Counted from the first letter of the stretch, positions 38,876 through 55,200 are shown. The stretch is DNA of 64,000 bases from Panonychus citri (GCF_014898815.1 NW_026515504.1:372001-436000), one strand, 5' to 3'. Made by a program: numbers and translations. The notes: generated from the sequence alone by a model not told the origin.

Positions 38876-41800
38876 GGAAGAAAGTGAAAAGGAAGATGAG
38901 TTTCCGTGTTTGGAACTTTTTTTTTCATTCTTTTCTAATTTTTGGTAACAATTCAGTTCCTTTGGAGAGAGATAGAGAAAAAAATTCAATTGTTACTTGA
39001 TTCAATTTCCAATGAAATTAAATTGAGTGTTGATTGTTGTTCATGTATTTCTTTCATGAGACAAACAGTAGAAGGTGAAAAAAAATTTCACTTCCTATTT
39101 CATTGTGTATTTTAAGCTGATAAACAATCAAGGTGACGAAAAAAAAAATTATATCAGACCAATGAACAAAATCTGATTAATCAACAATCAAGTAAATTGC
39201 AAACAAATTACCATGTTAATCTGTTGACAACATCACGAAATATCATTGGATAACAATGGGTAATGAGTTATTATTGAATAGATAAAAATATCTGATTCTG
39301 AATTAACCTTTTATCATGACATTTCAATTTAAAATCCATGGTGGTAACAAATAGCATCATGATAAACTTGCTGAGTTAATCATTTTCAATTGTTTCAATC
39401 TGACATGAGCCACAAAAAAAGTTCATTGTTCAACTAATATTATTGTTCAGCTCATTTCTCATTGGGAAAATAAAATTAACCAGGAAAAAAAAGTTGATTA
39501 ATTAATATTTACTTTCGTACTCATAATTTTAGCTTGATTAAGCTTCTGTTTCCTTAATTTTTAACATGATTAACATGATAATCATTAACTAATGGACTTT
39601 ATTAATCAACACTAAATTAAATTAATGATAATAATCATGATAGGAAAAATGAGAATTACTAATATTATTAATACTTTTATAGCAAAAAAAAAGTGTTTCA
39701 AATTTAATCAAATTTCACCCAATAACCATGATATTTATTCAGTCACCAGAACTTTTCTTAATCAATATTCATGATCATTTTATTTATTTATCTTTTCCCA
39801 TAAATGTTGAGTCTCATGATTATCGGTAATTATATCAATCAATTATTGAAACGTTAATGAATCAAATTTCATGAGGATTTTCAGAGTCAATTTCAAGAGT
39901 GAAGTTCATTCATTTGAGATGAATTAATCTCAACAATTTTATCAAAATCTACTGAGGGGTTAATTGATATTTCTGTTTGGTTAGAATCTCTGAAAGAATC
40001 AGGAATTGGAATTGGAATTGGAATAACCTCAATTTAATCTAATAGGTTTGGTCATTTCTTGTTGGCTCCAATTGGAATTAAATTAAATGGTCAACAAGGT
40101 GTAGATAAAGTTCAATCAGTTAATCAAACAATATGAACACAAATTGTTTGCTATTAGAAATAATGATTCCTGATTTATTATGGAAACATTTTTCATCATT
40201 AGAAAATTACAATCATCATCATCAACAATCAACTTAATCATCGTTACATCTGAAACTTGGTCTCTACAATGATAAGGTATTGGTAATTCAATGAAAAGAT
40301 TTCATGAAGATTCATTTCCTTTCATATAAAAATTCAATGGGAGTGACTTAGATACAATTTATTATCGGTCAGTTTCATAATTATGATGATAAAAGCTAAA
40401 TGCTGATTAGATAAATTGGTGAATTTGATGGTGAAAAAATAGTGTGATAACCTTAATTTAGTTAATATTTGTAAGAATGAGTTAGAAATGAAATTTTTCT
40501 TTCAATGTGAATGAAAATAGTGGATTTATATATTGGATAGAAATGAGTATCATGAATTTCAGGGTGGAAAATGATAATGATAACCAATCAGAGTGTAAAC
40601 CAGGAAAAAGTGAAAACAATCTTATGATGATACAGTTGCTGGTATTTGGATACAATGATAATGATATCCGGTTGAGGAAAAGTAGATAGAAATCAAGTAT
40701 GAAAAAGGTTGAAAGAGAACTGGGAATCACCATGGGAAAAGAGTTGGAGTGACAATGATGATTATGGTGAGAAAAGAAGATGAAGAAGATGATGATCATC
40801 ATCATCATCATGATCATCATGGAGGAAGTAACCAAGGGATAAGGGGAAGAGAAGAAAAAACATTTGCAAGAAGTGGGAGGACGATGAGAGAGAGAGAGAG
40901 AGAGAGAGATGAAGGATGAACAGGATAACTGAACATTCAAGTTTCACCCATTTGAGAGTATTGAATAAAAATCACATCATAAGGTAACATGAATATGAAG
41001 ATGGAAATTCATAAATTGTTGTGAAATAGTATCAACTCAGTTTAAATGGGTACAGGATGAAAATCATCATCAAGAAACATAATGATCATCCCACGAAAAT
41101 GAAATGAAAGTTATCATGAAGAGAGTGAAATGAACTTTTTTTCATAGAGTAAAAAAAATCTGCTTTTCCTTCATCTTTCATGATACATTACATGATAATA
41201 ATTGTGAATATTTTCCTTTCATGATTAATCATTAGTCCTTAAGTAAAACGAATGAGATTAAGAAAGAGAGCGAGTGAGTAATATATTCAAAGAAGTGGCT
41301 GGTTGAAGTAAAAAGAGGTAAAAGTGTATCGAGAAGAGGAATTGATGATAATAATCAACTAATTAGCTTTAATTACCGGTTGATTTTTTCCAACGGATAA
41401 TCGGTCTTGGAGATCCATCAGCTTGACAATCCAATGTTAAGGAATTACCTTTGATCACAGATTTATCTTTAGGTTCAACAATCCAACTTGGAGGCACTGA
41501 GGAGGTTTCGGTGTGTTGATGTGTTAGAGTAAGAGAGTGGATAAAAGAAAGAGAGAGAGAAGATAAAGAAGATAAGGTTAAAGAATTAAGATGATTATGT
41601 TTGTTGTGTAACGAATGTTGTTTATATTTTCCTTGTTTTTACTTTCGATTCTCTTCCCATTATAAAAGAGGCTTAATTAGCGAATTAATCCTTTTAGAAT
41701 GCTCAAGACAAGACTCATTAGATTCTGACAAATCTTCTCATGAGAGATAATCGTTTTCAGGTTGTCTTGTTATTCTGGAAACTTTTTCACTCCCACTGAT

Positions 41801-44800
41801 CTTTATGCTTTTTTCCTTCCCAGATTTTCCCATGTTAATCACACACACACAGAGAGAGAGAGAGACAGAGTAAAAACCTTTTCCAATGTTCAACAATTAA
41901 AACATTTAATCAACTGAGAATCAAAAGTAATCATTTGATATTTTTACCTCTTCCACTCTCATGTTACTCATTATTTACAACTTGTTGTTGAGTAAAATTA
42001 GATTGTTAAACTGTAGCAACGATAATGATGATAATTAAGCATCAAAGTTTCAATTTAATTAACTCAGTTAATACATTTTAAACCATATTAATTGTCAACG
42101 TAAGTGGTTAATTAATTGCAAAACTATTCAAAACATTGTTATCACATTAAAGTGTTTGCATCAATTGATTGTTTACTCTTTTCTTTTTTTTTGTATATTA
42201 ATCACTTGATGAATTTCAATCAAATCATATTGAGAATCAGTTAGTAACAGTTAATTAAAGTTATTAATCGACTTTTGTTTGATTCTATCATTCATTTGAT
42301 TCAGTTCTGAATTGTTGATTATCCTTAAGCTGATAATGAAACAAAGTAAATATCGATAATGATATTGATGAGAGAGGAGTAAAAGTTGAAGATGAAATCT
42401 TCCTATTTATGGGTCAGTATTGGTCAGTTTGAGAGATTTACTTTACTTCAACTGTGCGAGTAAACTAAACCTCGAATTATTAATAGAATCATCAGAATTT
42501 ATATATCAGAACTTTTGCCTGTTTCAGGGAATCATGATGATGCTTCCTACTTACAGATCATTATGATACCAAACATGGAAAAGTTTCAAGATTTTTATCA
42601 CCATCAACTTCAACATAATCATCAACATCATCATCATCATGATCAACTTAACAATAACAGATGATCAAGATGAAGATAGAGGAATCTTGATTTTCAATGA
42701 AAAGATGTTTCTAAGTTTCTATTGTTAATCTTTCCAAAAGGTATTCACTATATATATATTATTCTGTATATATAATACATCAAGAATAATCATCATCATC
42801 ATCATTGTGAGGATGATGATGGGTCAGTAAGAAGAAAATGACAATAATGATAAAAGAAGCATGAACATGATGATGAGAGAAAATGAGAATAATGTTTCCA
42901 TCAATTCGACTCAAATAATTGCACTAGAATTCTGATTAGGATGAAGTAAAAGGGGTAACATGGTTAAGATGAAGATAAGAATCAAGTGTATTGGTGAAAT
43001 TGGCAATTCAGGCTCATCATCTTTCGGCTAAAAGGTCCAAGGAAAGTTGAAGCTCATTATGATGGATTTACTCGGGATTACTGAATAATTCCCAGTAACA
43101 TAAGCCTAATCTGTTTAAAAAGCTGAAGACAAAAAAGCAGAGAGAGAGAGAGAGAATCATGAAGATGAGGATGAGGATGATACAGAGGAAAATAAGATTG
43201 ATAAAGTTATCATATTGGATGATGAAGATGTTTGTTTGTTAATGATTGAAGATTAACTTTCATGATTGAATAAAAATATTGACATTTTTTATCCTAAACA
43301 TGAGCCGTTCATCATTTTCGTTAGATGATAAATTAATTTCAAAAATCATCTCAATCAATAGATTTACAGTTATTTGGAAGCTGAAAAAATTAATATCAAC
43401 TAATTGTTAATGTTTCTCAACGATGTTAAAGGTAAGATAAGCTATTAAAGTTACAAGGGTAAATATTATTTGGTAAATATAATGAGAGTTGAATTCACCT
43501 TCATGTTTATCCTGGATGAGATGATAAACTGAGAGAAAGACAATAAATTATTAAGATGAGGAGGGTAAATAGGAAATGAAGGAAAAATGTTAAGTGATTT
43601 AAATGACCATGTTGATGAAAATGATGATGAAGAAAAGGTAAATGTATTCTATGTGATATTTGTATATTTGCAACCAAAGAATAGGAAATATGATGATAGA
43701 GAGATGAAGATGAGAGATATAAAAAGTATATTTACCTTGGACATTGACACACACAATAGACAATCAATGAGATATACTATTGATATATATGTGTGTGTAT
43801 GTATGTTAATGATAACTATCATGTTAGAACTTTTTCCTCCTCGAACTTGTATCTCTTTCTTTTCCACATCATATCAAACCAAATATTGATAAATGATTAA
43901 ATAAACTGTAACCAGTTACATTATCATCTAAATGATAAACATTATCGACACCAATAGTTATTTTTATATTTCTTTACCTTCTTCATATTGTTAAAAGTTG
44001 CGAATCTTTTTTCAATGGGAAACTTTTTCACCATCAATTCTGTAAAGTTATCATCCTCATCATCACCATATTAATGTTATTACATATGATAATAATCTGA
44101 AAAATCATTTGCTTCTTATAGCAATTTTTTTTTTCTCGTTTGCTTTGATAACTATTCTGATTCATAATGATTATCATGATGATGATGATGATGATGATGA
44201 TGACGATGATCTTGCCTTTTTCCCTGTTCAACCAAATAATAATATTTGGTCCAAGTAATTTAATTATAACCAACATGAAGATGAGGAAGCAGAAAAAAAA
44301 GTGTATCATCATTATAACTTATAAATGATATTTTGTTTGAGTGAAGAAGATGAAGCAAGAAAAAAAAAGAGGAGAATTAGCATCAATGTGAAGGGATGAG
44401 GAAGATGGAAGATGATGATAATGGTAAACAGTGGAGAAGTGAAATTTAGTCTGAAGATGATAATGATGATCAAAATAGTTGCATCAATGATATGCCTAAA
44501 TAGCAATAAGATGTAACAAGATGACCTCAACAATGTTCAACATTTATCCTAATTTGAGTGAAATAATATTATGACCAATTATCAGAACTTATCTTCCTCC
44601 TCTTTTATACACCACCACCACCACCACACCCTCTTGCCCACCTCTTAATTTCCTCTTTCTTTCTCTCTTACTTTTTATATTTTCTACACTACATAAACCA
44701 TCAAATGTGTAAACATAAGAGTGATGATGGTAAAGAATTTAATTTCCTACTCTGTCTCTCATTCTCCATCTCTCTATCTCTCTCTTTCTCTCTTTCTTAT

Positions 44801-47800
44801 TTTACTGAATTCTATCCGAGAATCATGGAACGGAGTAAACCATGAAATCTTTTTCTGATATCATGAGACAGTTTACTCAACTTTTTACTCGTCTTTCAGA
44901 TTAACCTTACTCTTGGTTAAGAGGTTATGTTACAGAATTGATTCGGTATTTAATAGAAACAATAATTTCCATCATGATAACTTCTCATTCTCATCCTCAT
45001 CATCTCACATTATATATTTTCTTGCCTTTTCTCCTTATCATCTTATATTGTATCTAATTCCCATGAGATGGGTTGATTTTTCACACTTTTGGGTAACATA
45101 AGCTCATACAAGTTGCAAGATACAATTACCGTTACTTCATCTTTATGATAACCACCTCAACTCTCTCTCTCTCATCATATTTCTCTTATTCTTATTATTA
45201 CTTTTTATTACTGGAATTACACGTTCCCATGGAGCCATATGATATAAGAAATCATCGATATATATCATGTTATCACATTCTCTTCGTCATATCCTCTATC
45301 TTTCTCTACCAACTTTCTAATACATCGTCACTGATCAAGAGAATCGCAATGATTTCTACCATCAGAGTTAAAATTGAGGAAACGAACAAGAAAGTTAGAT
45401 AATATCAACAATTATCGACATCATTAGAACTAAATTATTGTTTCAACTTCACTTTTCCTTCATGGAATTTTAATCTTTTTCATTCTGTAATAAAAGAGAT
45501 AATCTCTCTCTAAATGATTTTTACTTTCTTTATCTTCATCTTTCTTTCCTGATTCTTGCTTCGAACTCCCCATTAACGGTAACCCACTGCGGTACCTGGA
45601 AATATCACTCGAAGTAACTTTCACCTCATTATTATGAGAACGTAGAAATTATTGTCAAGATAATGTCAAGCTATGAAGGCATCGCATGAATTTCGAGATG
45701 AACAATAGAGATGAGAAGCTAATAAGGTGAAATATATAAAATCTGAAGAGAAATCAAGGTGAAAAAACAAACGGAAAATTAATAAAAAAAGAAAAAAAAA
45801 TGAAATTCAAAGTTGAGGAAAAAGTTCTGAAAATAGAACCAACAAAATCATCTGAATACAACAGATAAAAAAAGGTAAATGTAATAAAATGAAGATGAAA
45901 TGTTTCAAGTTGATATATAAAACTATTCGAGTATGAGAGAGCATCATGATGAAAACAATAAAGTCTTCACTTGGAATTCACATGAAATATTATTTCAACA
46001 GATTTGTGATGAAATTGTGAGATGAACAGTTTTCAGCAATATGATTCATTCTGAGACTGAATTTGATGTAAACTCTTCATCATTTTGATCAAAATGGTGA
46101 CGGGAGAGAGAGAGAGATAGAGAGATGAAAAAGAAGACGAAATACTCAGAATTCAGATGGGGAATGACAATCTTTTAGAAATTAAATCTTTTTCTCTCTT
46201 TTACTTGTAAGGTTTTTGAAGAAAAAATGATCATCACCATTATCATGATGAAAAGTATGGAATGGTTAACATGAGAGAAAGAAAAAGTTCTGATAAGTGT
46301 TGAGCTTTATGGGGAAAGAAAGTTGAATCTTTTTCTATTTCAGAACTTTGATTCGGATAAAGTTTATATCTATCATGAGAACTGCAACTCAAACATATCG
46401 ATTGATATTGGAACAATTTCATTTCGAACAAAATTTCAAACTTTTCACCAAGAGAGTCAATTTCACTAAATATATCAAGTAGTCTCTCTCTCTTCTTAGT
46501 TTTTTCTAGATGAGATGAGCTTTCCTTCAATGAACTTGTCATGAAAAAGATAACTAGTTGGTGAGATAATCTTTCTGATATCTTTAAACTACTTATGAGA
46601 AATGATAACTCATTGGATTATCTCGATATCTTTTTCTGTTTTATCAAAAGTAATCAACAAATTGTTAACTCGAAGATTAAAAATTCAAAAGAGGATAAGT
46701 AATAATCTCATTGAAAAAGATTATTCTGAGAATCTATTTTTCCATTTCATGATATTATCATGAAGTTTTTTCTACTCCTTCAATCAAATTCTCCCTTCTC
46801 AAAATTTTATCCTTTGCACTGTCTTTTCAATTCTCGGCTCATGGTGAACCTCATGAATGTCATATTATCCAAGGCATCAAGCGTATCAAATTATGTTGAC
46901 GTTATATCAATAGAAGGGGATAGAGAGAGAGAGAGAGAGAGAGAGATAATAAAGTTAAACAATGAAACTTTAAACAATTTCATGGAGAAGATTGAATTTT
47001 TTTCTCATGAAATTGAGAAAATTTCAGGAGAATAATATTCCGGTTCCAATGAGCCGAGACATTTTTCTTTTCACTGGCCAGAATAATTTTCTTTATTCTC
47101 AAATACTAACTACATACATATTCAACCGTTGAATTTGTTACAACTTAATTCATCTATTCGATGGGTTATCGTGAATTTCATGGTGAATAAATCACAACCA
47201 GAGTATTTCCTTATTTACTTTCAATGGATAAAATTATATTCTACATACCAATATACCGGGATAGAGAATCGAAAATCATGGAAAATCGAAGATGAATCGA
47301 GATCTAATTGTTTCGCTTACCTTGAACAATTAATGATGTGGTATAATTAGATGTTGATGCTGGATTCTCAGCAAGGCAAGTGTAATTACCTCTGTGAGCT
47401 CGTGAAACTTTATCAAATGTAAGAAATGAGGTAAAATCTTTAGTGTCCACCATGGGCATCAATTCATCGGGAATCGATTGTCCATCTTTAAGCCATTTAA
47501 TGCGAATCGGAAGATCCCCAGCGGAGACGATACAAGCAGCACCAGCTCGTCGACCGGAGACCAGGTCATTTGGAAAATAGAAAGGTTCAACTACCGGGGA
47601 AACTGGAACAACAGAAAAAGAATCAAATAATGAAAAGTTTTCTAATATCTGGGAAAGAAAAGTTCATTTTTCATGAAACATGAAAAATTAGAAAGCCAAA
47701 GTTTCAATGATACTATTGAATAATCACATTCTTTTGTGGCTTATCATCAATTCCTACAGGTGATTAATTATATTCTTAGCGTATTCGTTTCCAAGGTGAA

Positions 47801-50800
47801 TGAAATTAATTTTTTCTTCTCCTCAGAACAAATGAATTCACCAAGAGTATATGAATTATCATTCTAAGTGACTGAATAAGTGAATATGAATGTTATCATT
47901 TTCTTATTTTCAAGGTAAATCTTTCAAGTGAGCGATAAAGTACATATATGTAGCATACACTTTAGATCTTGAGTTGGAATAAATAAATTTTCACTTGACT
48001 TTGTATCTGATTATATGTTTTCACTACTCAGAGTAACGAGAAACAGGATAAAAAAGATGATGAAGAAACAGAAAGGAGAAGATGTAACATGGAAAATGTG
48101 CTGATAATGCTCATGGAGAGAAAAAGAAAAGGATGATAAAAGAAGATGGATGTTTGTGAATGTGAAGTGATAGGAAGAAGATTTTTAAACGTAATTACCA
48201 ACGACATTTACAAATAGATCTCGCTTAGCAGATCGACCCTCTTCATCTGAAACCAAACATTGATATTGAGCAGCATCAGCAGCTTTCTCCACATTATTTA
48301 TCATGAAAGTTCCGTTGGTGAAAACCTTTTGACGATGATTCTGAGGCAAACGTCTTCCACCTTGGGTTTTATTGTTGTTCATTTTAATAGTTACAATGAG
48401 AGAGAGAGAGAGAAAAATATTTCCACCAAGTTCATTGGGATATTGGTAGAGAAGAAAAGTAATAATAATGAAAAAGGAAGAGGAAGAAAAAAGCACAAAG
48501 AATTAGAATGAGTGAAGATAATCGATTAGATGAAGAACATAAGGAAATTAGAGAGAAAGAGAGACGGAGGGAGAGGATGATAGAATAGGAATAATGGTCG
48601 TGATGAGGAAAATAAGAGAGAGAGAGAGAGAAACAACATGATGATGAACAAATCATCATCATGGTTCTCATCAGATATAAATTACGCTGTTTATTGTTCA
48701 ATCTACAACTATTGGTGTTTAGCTTTTGTGCTAATGATAATAGTAATAATAATCAAAGATAATATATTTGCTTCTGTAACTGATGATGATGATGATTCTA
48801 TGGATGATGATGAAAGCGGAAAAATGATAAAAATGAAAAGATTTCAACTTTATCCTGATCTTTATTCAACCTTAACGATTTATTTGTTTACATGGAATAG
48901 TATTTGAAGAGAATAGGTAACAAAATGAAGAGCATTTTTTTATCTACAGAATTTTGTTGGTCTTTTATTCTGTATTTTCATGATAATTCACAAGAATATA
49001 AATAAATAAATCAAATTAGAAAGAGAAAAATTTTGACAGATAGATCGAGATGGAAAATTGTCACTGAACATATCGAATGATCAGTTTTTTTTAGAACAGG
49101 AATAAGATCTGTGAGGTTTTATCAACTAAAAGTTCTAGAATTCTGATTCAGTTTCAATAGTGTTTCCATCTTGGTCTTATTCAGAATTTCTCTCTGCTTT
49201 TTTCTCCTCAAATTCTGATTAAATTGAACTCAACTTTCTTCATTTTTTTCCAAATGAATAAAATGACCTCATGCAAGGAAAAGAAATTAGCAAAAAAAAA
49301 CTAAAAGGTTGAAACTTTTTCCATGAGACTTAAATTGAAACAATAAAATTCAGGGGAAGGAGATATTCAGAGTAGACTGGATAATGATCACATGTTGAAT
49401 TAGTTTTTTAATGAGAGATAAAAATTTTGATGAAATTATATTTTTTTTGTTTTCTCATATTCCCTTTCTAATATTATTATTGTCATCAACTGTCAACATG
49501 ATACTTTGTCTTTCAGTGGATTTCCATCCTCATCTCCCTTACTCTATCTCGTCTATGGCTCTTCATCATGATGAGATAAAGATTTAAAGATATTTTCATG
49601 AACAATGAACAAAAATGACAAGAATTAGTGAGACAGAAAATTTGATGACATTTTTTTTCTTCATCACTTATCATTGTTGTTGGCAGAATCCAATGAATTC
49701 TGAGTATCTTTACATTATACTCTATGAGAAGGTTTATTTTTCCTCTTCAATCATTTTCGCAACTTGTAATTAAGCACAGAAAATGATGAGAACCAAAAAA
49801 CTGTAAGAAATTGAGAAGATAATGATGAAGATGATTTAGTAACAATGAAGGTGTGAAAAAGCTAAAGAGAAAACATATAAAGTCAATTGAACATCTCAAC
49901 TGTTTATCGGCGATGAAATGATTTCCCTTTTCCTCCTTATTTTTTAAGTTCTAATAACAAGAAAATAAGATGATTGTTTTTGAGAAAATGAACATGATGA
50001 GAAACAGTAAACAAGGAATGGGAAAAGTGGATGAAAAGATGATAAAAGGAAAGAATAAGGGAGTTGATATCATGATGGAACATTATAAGGCTTTAAATGT
50101 TGTTGCTTCGATTTTTTTACTTGACTTGGTGAAGAAGTGATTCAACTCAAGAGTAAAAATGAGCATCGAGCAAGAAAGAATTTTGTTTGTCCAATTTCTC
50201 AGAACTTTTTTTTCGTCTTTCGAATTTCATTTCTCTGTATTTTTATCTTCTTCTTCTTCTTATGCTTCCTTTCATTCACAATATTCATTCTCAGTTCCAT
50301 GATAACTTTCGGCAACTGTAAATTTGACGAAACTTTCATTTCCCTTCTTTCTTTATGGTCAACAAAAAATTCAAGTACATGAAGAGGGAGGAAGATGAAG
50401 ATGATGATGAGATGAAGAGGTAAAGATAACATTTTCAAGTATTTAATGAGAAGAAAGAGGAAAAAAAGTATATCAGAAATTCAATTGCTATTCCAGTCTA
50501 TTTAACCTCATCTTCCATTGTCATCATTCACATTTATCGTTGTTATAACGTCTCAGTGTATCTCTTCAATCAAATCTAGTTAACATTTTAAATCTTTCAC
50601 CATTAGATATCATCTCACTCACCCATCACTCTTATAAATCATCATCTTCATCATCTGTATCTAAGGCTATTTCCTTTTCCTCTTTCAATCTCATAACTTT
50701 CATCTCACAATCATTTCATCACTTATTATTACTACTACTTTATCATTATCATCAGAATTCTCATCAGCTGATTGATATATTGTATTCTGATTTATGTATG

Positions 50801-52248
50801 TATTGAAACTCAATTTGATTTTCTCTTCTCCATTTTTTTTTCCAATACAAAAATTGATTGCAAACTTTTTCTTTATCATTTATACATGTATTACATGGTA
50901 TTCATATGAAAGTTTCAACAGAATTTTCATTCTGAAAAAGATACTCTCATTTTCTGTCTCTTTCTCTTTCGCTCTCTCCACAAAGTAAACATGATGAATA
51001 CAAACTGATGGTTTACCTGTTCATCTGAATGATTTAATAGATTAGAAATAAACTATTGTTATTACATCAGAATTGATACAATTGAACATTCTTGTTTCTC
51101 ATTCCTAAATCTCATAATGTTCATTTTATTGGATCTCATTATAATTCTTACAATCAAATACAATATTCAGAATGCTATTCAATAGAAAGACAATCAATAT
51201 AAATGTATCCAGAAAAGTTCAATATTACATTTAGATAATAAATAATTTCCACTTTTTTCTAACATGATAAATTCATTGATAAACTCTAAGACCTAAGGTA
51301 TGCACATCATGGGACAACTGAGTCTCAATGAACTTTATATATATTAATACATAAATTTAATATTCTGAAAAATTGGAAATCAAACAGTTAACAGAAAAAA
51401 GGGTTAACTTATGGCTGGAAGATTCATGATCTACATGGTAAATAACAATGATTATTGAATCAACTGTAAACATAGAATCTGAATAAATGTGACTGAACAA
51501 ATAATCTTATTGAATTTTGAACTTATCAAGTAAGAAAAAGGTTAACGATTGAATGAGAATCGTTATTGATTATTGAGGGAAAAGTTCAATTGAACAATAT
51601 GATTATTTACCATTTTACAGGGTGTAAATATTACAGAACTTTCTTAACATTATTAAGAATCAATCAGATTTTTAGATTGTATTGTTACTATTAATATGTT
51701 CAGAATTTCATGATAAAAGAGTCAGAAAATTGTTTTCTTTTAATACTAGTATTCCGATAATTCAACAAGTGATTAAGATTAGTCATTTAAATAATGAATA
51801 TGTGCCATTGAAAATGCTTATGTGTTTGTATTTAAATATTAAACAAAGATTGTCTCAACAATTGGTTATAGTTTCATGGTAATTATTATCATGTGAAAGT
51901 GAAATATTGCTAAAAAAATAACTGTTAAACTGCTGGATTATTAGTTGTATTTAGTTTGATGACATTTGCTATTTTTTTCCTTGGTGTTTCACCTGAATTT
52001 TTAATCAACTTGAATAGTTGAACATCAAAAATTCTGATGAATACTTCAAGTCTTTTAATAGACCAGGTATGAAAGTAAAAGAAACAATGAAAATCAACAT
52101 ATTCAGTAGCATCATCACGGTCTCATTATTATCACTTTAATTATCATACTATTTGCTATTCAAGGGGATTTTGAGTAAGAAGGTAACATCATATGCATGA
52201 TAATCATTAATGAAAGTGAAATAGAATCATGATTGTGGTTAAAATTAA

Positions 52249-52286
<38 letters not shown>

Positions 52287-55200
52287 GGATGAGAGAATGG
52301 AAATTGTTTAACCGAGAATGAAAATTGAAAATGTAACTGAGAACAAAAGAATAAGACACAAAAGAAAACAAATTGATGAAGAAAGAATCTGAAGAAGCTA
52401 AAAAACAAAAGAGAAAAGATTTTCATATCATGAAATAGAATAGAAAAAAAAGAACTAGAATAAAAAATGCAACTAAATTTAGGTTAAAATAGTAGAACAA
52501 GGAATTACGTTGGAAATACTCATATTCAGAATAGAATAGTGAGAAAGTGAGTGGAAGAGAGAGAAAGTTTCTCATTCCCTGCATAGTTATTTTCAGAATT
52601 CACTCCACCCTGTACCCTGATCTCTCAACTCTCCCTGTTATTTATATGCAACATTAGATGACAACAATGGATTGATTTGAGCTCAAAAACTTTTCTTTTC
52701 TTTTGATATTGTTTCAGGAATTGTATCATTATTTTCCCCATATCTCTCTCTCTTCAATTCATCCTGAGAATCAAGAATCAAGCGTATGCATAAAAAACTG
52801 TTAGAAAAACTTTCAAATTCAAACAAGAAAACAATTGCAGTTAAATCAAGCTGCAATTCAATCAACATTTTCGTTTTTTCCAATCATCATGGAAATGAAA
52901 ATACAAAAAAAACCTTTCATCTAATGATGATTCAGATAACATTTATCGAAATAAGATTGAGGTTGATATCATGTTTAAAAATTGACTGCATGGTGAAGTT
53001 GAGGGTAAATCAGAAAAAGATTCATTTGTTGCAGAAATCAAATTTGTTATCCAAAAGTTAAATTCTGAATGGCTAAAGTCTCAATTAGTAATTGCTAATC
53101 AATGATTCATGATGATCATTACTATTGTGATCTGATTAGTTTCAATGAAACTTTTGACCTTTAATCGCATGTCCATTTTGTTACTTTGATTTCCAATGAA
53201 TATTGATTAGGTATCAATATAATTTATTGATTCTCATTTATAATCATTTATGTATGATAGTTATTGGGATAAAATTGATTGTAAATGTTTAATCACTTAA
53301 CTGTTGAATTTATGCCCAAATCAATTAGGAGGTTTATCTTAATTACTAGAAGCAACAATCAAATTTCAGTTTGTTTATCGATTTGATTGGTATTGAAATG
53401 GAGGAGAAATTTTAATTTCTATTTGATATTGGCAACAATTAAGAGATTAAACTTTCAGGTGAGTAAACTGAATCAGATTTGATTGGTTAGTATGAGAAAA
53501 TATTTGAAAAGTTATGATCAAGGGGAAATTGAGGTCAAACATTTGGGAAATTTAATTTTCAATTGATTGATGAATCAAATTAATGACGCTAATGGACCTT
53601 GGTTGATGTGGAAAATATCAATTCAAATATTGTAAATTGATGCGAACTGGACAATGTCTGGACTCAATGTTTCCAATTTCAAAAGTATAATTCAAATGAT
53701 TCATGATATTTGATATTTGATAAGAATTAAAGTTTTATGTGGGTCAGCATTTTAACTGTAAATATTTGGTTGTAAAGTAAAATGTAAACATTAATGAGTG
53801 AAAGTATTGAACATGATAAAATGTTCAGATAATTTCTATCACATCTTGTTTGATTATTCGAGTTGATCAACGTTCATTATCGTTTCACTTTTACTCTTAA
53901 TTTATCCTTTTCTATTATATTCAAACTTTTATTCTATTGGGACACTAATTATCTTATTCATCTTTCTCATTTGCTAACTTTTTTTCTGCATCACTTTCTT
54001 CATCTTCATCTTCATCTTCTTTGTCTTCGTCATCTTTTTCATACTAAACTCCATACACCTCATCTTTATCTTCATCATTTTCATCTCCATTCTAATCAAC
54101 ATCATCTTCAGCATCTTCATCCATGTAATTTGTCAATTGTATCAACATAAATAAAATGTAAATACTATTATTATTCAATTGGTTTATCATTGATGATGTT
54201 GCACTTTCTTTATAATATTACTCGTTCTATTACTATTACTATTACTATCGATACTAATTCTGATTCTTATTCTAATAACTTTTATCCTTTTTCTATCACT
54301 TGAATGACCTTTGAGTGACCACAAATGATTATTCTGATCATTTTAATTTAATCCATTCGATCATTTGATCATTCATTTCATTTATTCACTTATCTTATCA
54401 TCTTCTCTCTTCAACATAAGGATAAATCATGAATCTATTAATTGGTCTATTATCTTTCAATAAGCAAGAATAAGATGATGATGATGATGATGATGATGAA
54501 TCTAAGGTGAATGAAGATAATCTAAGTATCACAAAGAAAGAAAGAAAAAGTCAAATGAATCTGGGAGAGATAAATAGTGAATGAGAATTAGGATGAGGAT
54601 GAGAAGAAGAAAAATCAAAAAAGAAAAAAGTTGAAATTCTAATTGTAATTGTAATTCTATTAATAGTTAAAGTTGTAATGTTATATTATTTTCCATTGTC
54701 ATTAATAGTCTTGGTTAAAGTCAATTAACGTCTTGGGGAACATTTATCCTCATTTAAACATTGAAACATAATCATAATAACTCTAATAATCAAATTCAAT
54801 TGTAACCAATAGAACAGTTCTTTCTAATAAATAAACACACGAATCTCAATGGATTAATTCAAGTTATTCATAGGTTTTACATGAGGTTAGCTGAAAAGTA
54901 ATTCATATTTTTCTGAATAAATGGTTCTCTCTTCTTGTTATTTACACTTGATATCCATAAAACTAATTATTCAAAAGTTTCAAATCTCCCAATTCAAATA
55001 AGATCATCATAATAATCACGCCGGTAAAACAGATTCAAAATAGATGAATACAAAAATTGAACTCATGATAACATGATGTATATTCAGTTGATCAAAAGAT
55101 GATTATGATAATCAACTCAACAGCAACAACAACAACTGAATAATCAGAATTCATGAAGAAAGGCAAAAACAAAATGATACATTTACTATTATATGAGTTA

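Noticed and set aside
40482..40947. Minus-strand ORFs of 152 and 61 codons
   Set aside because: Ser/His/Phe-rich readings of GAT and AG repeats inside intron 5.
53863..54150. 95-codon plus-strand ORF, repeated at 58,351-58,641
   Set aside because: His/Leu-rich translation of CATCTTCATC-type repeats with no domain. The similarity between copies is explained by the DNA duplication.
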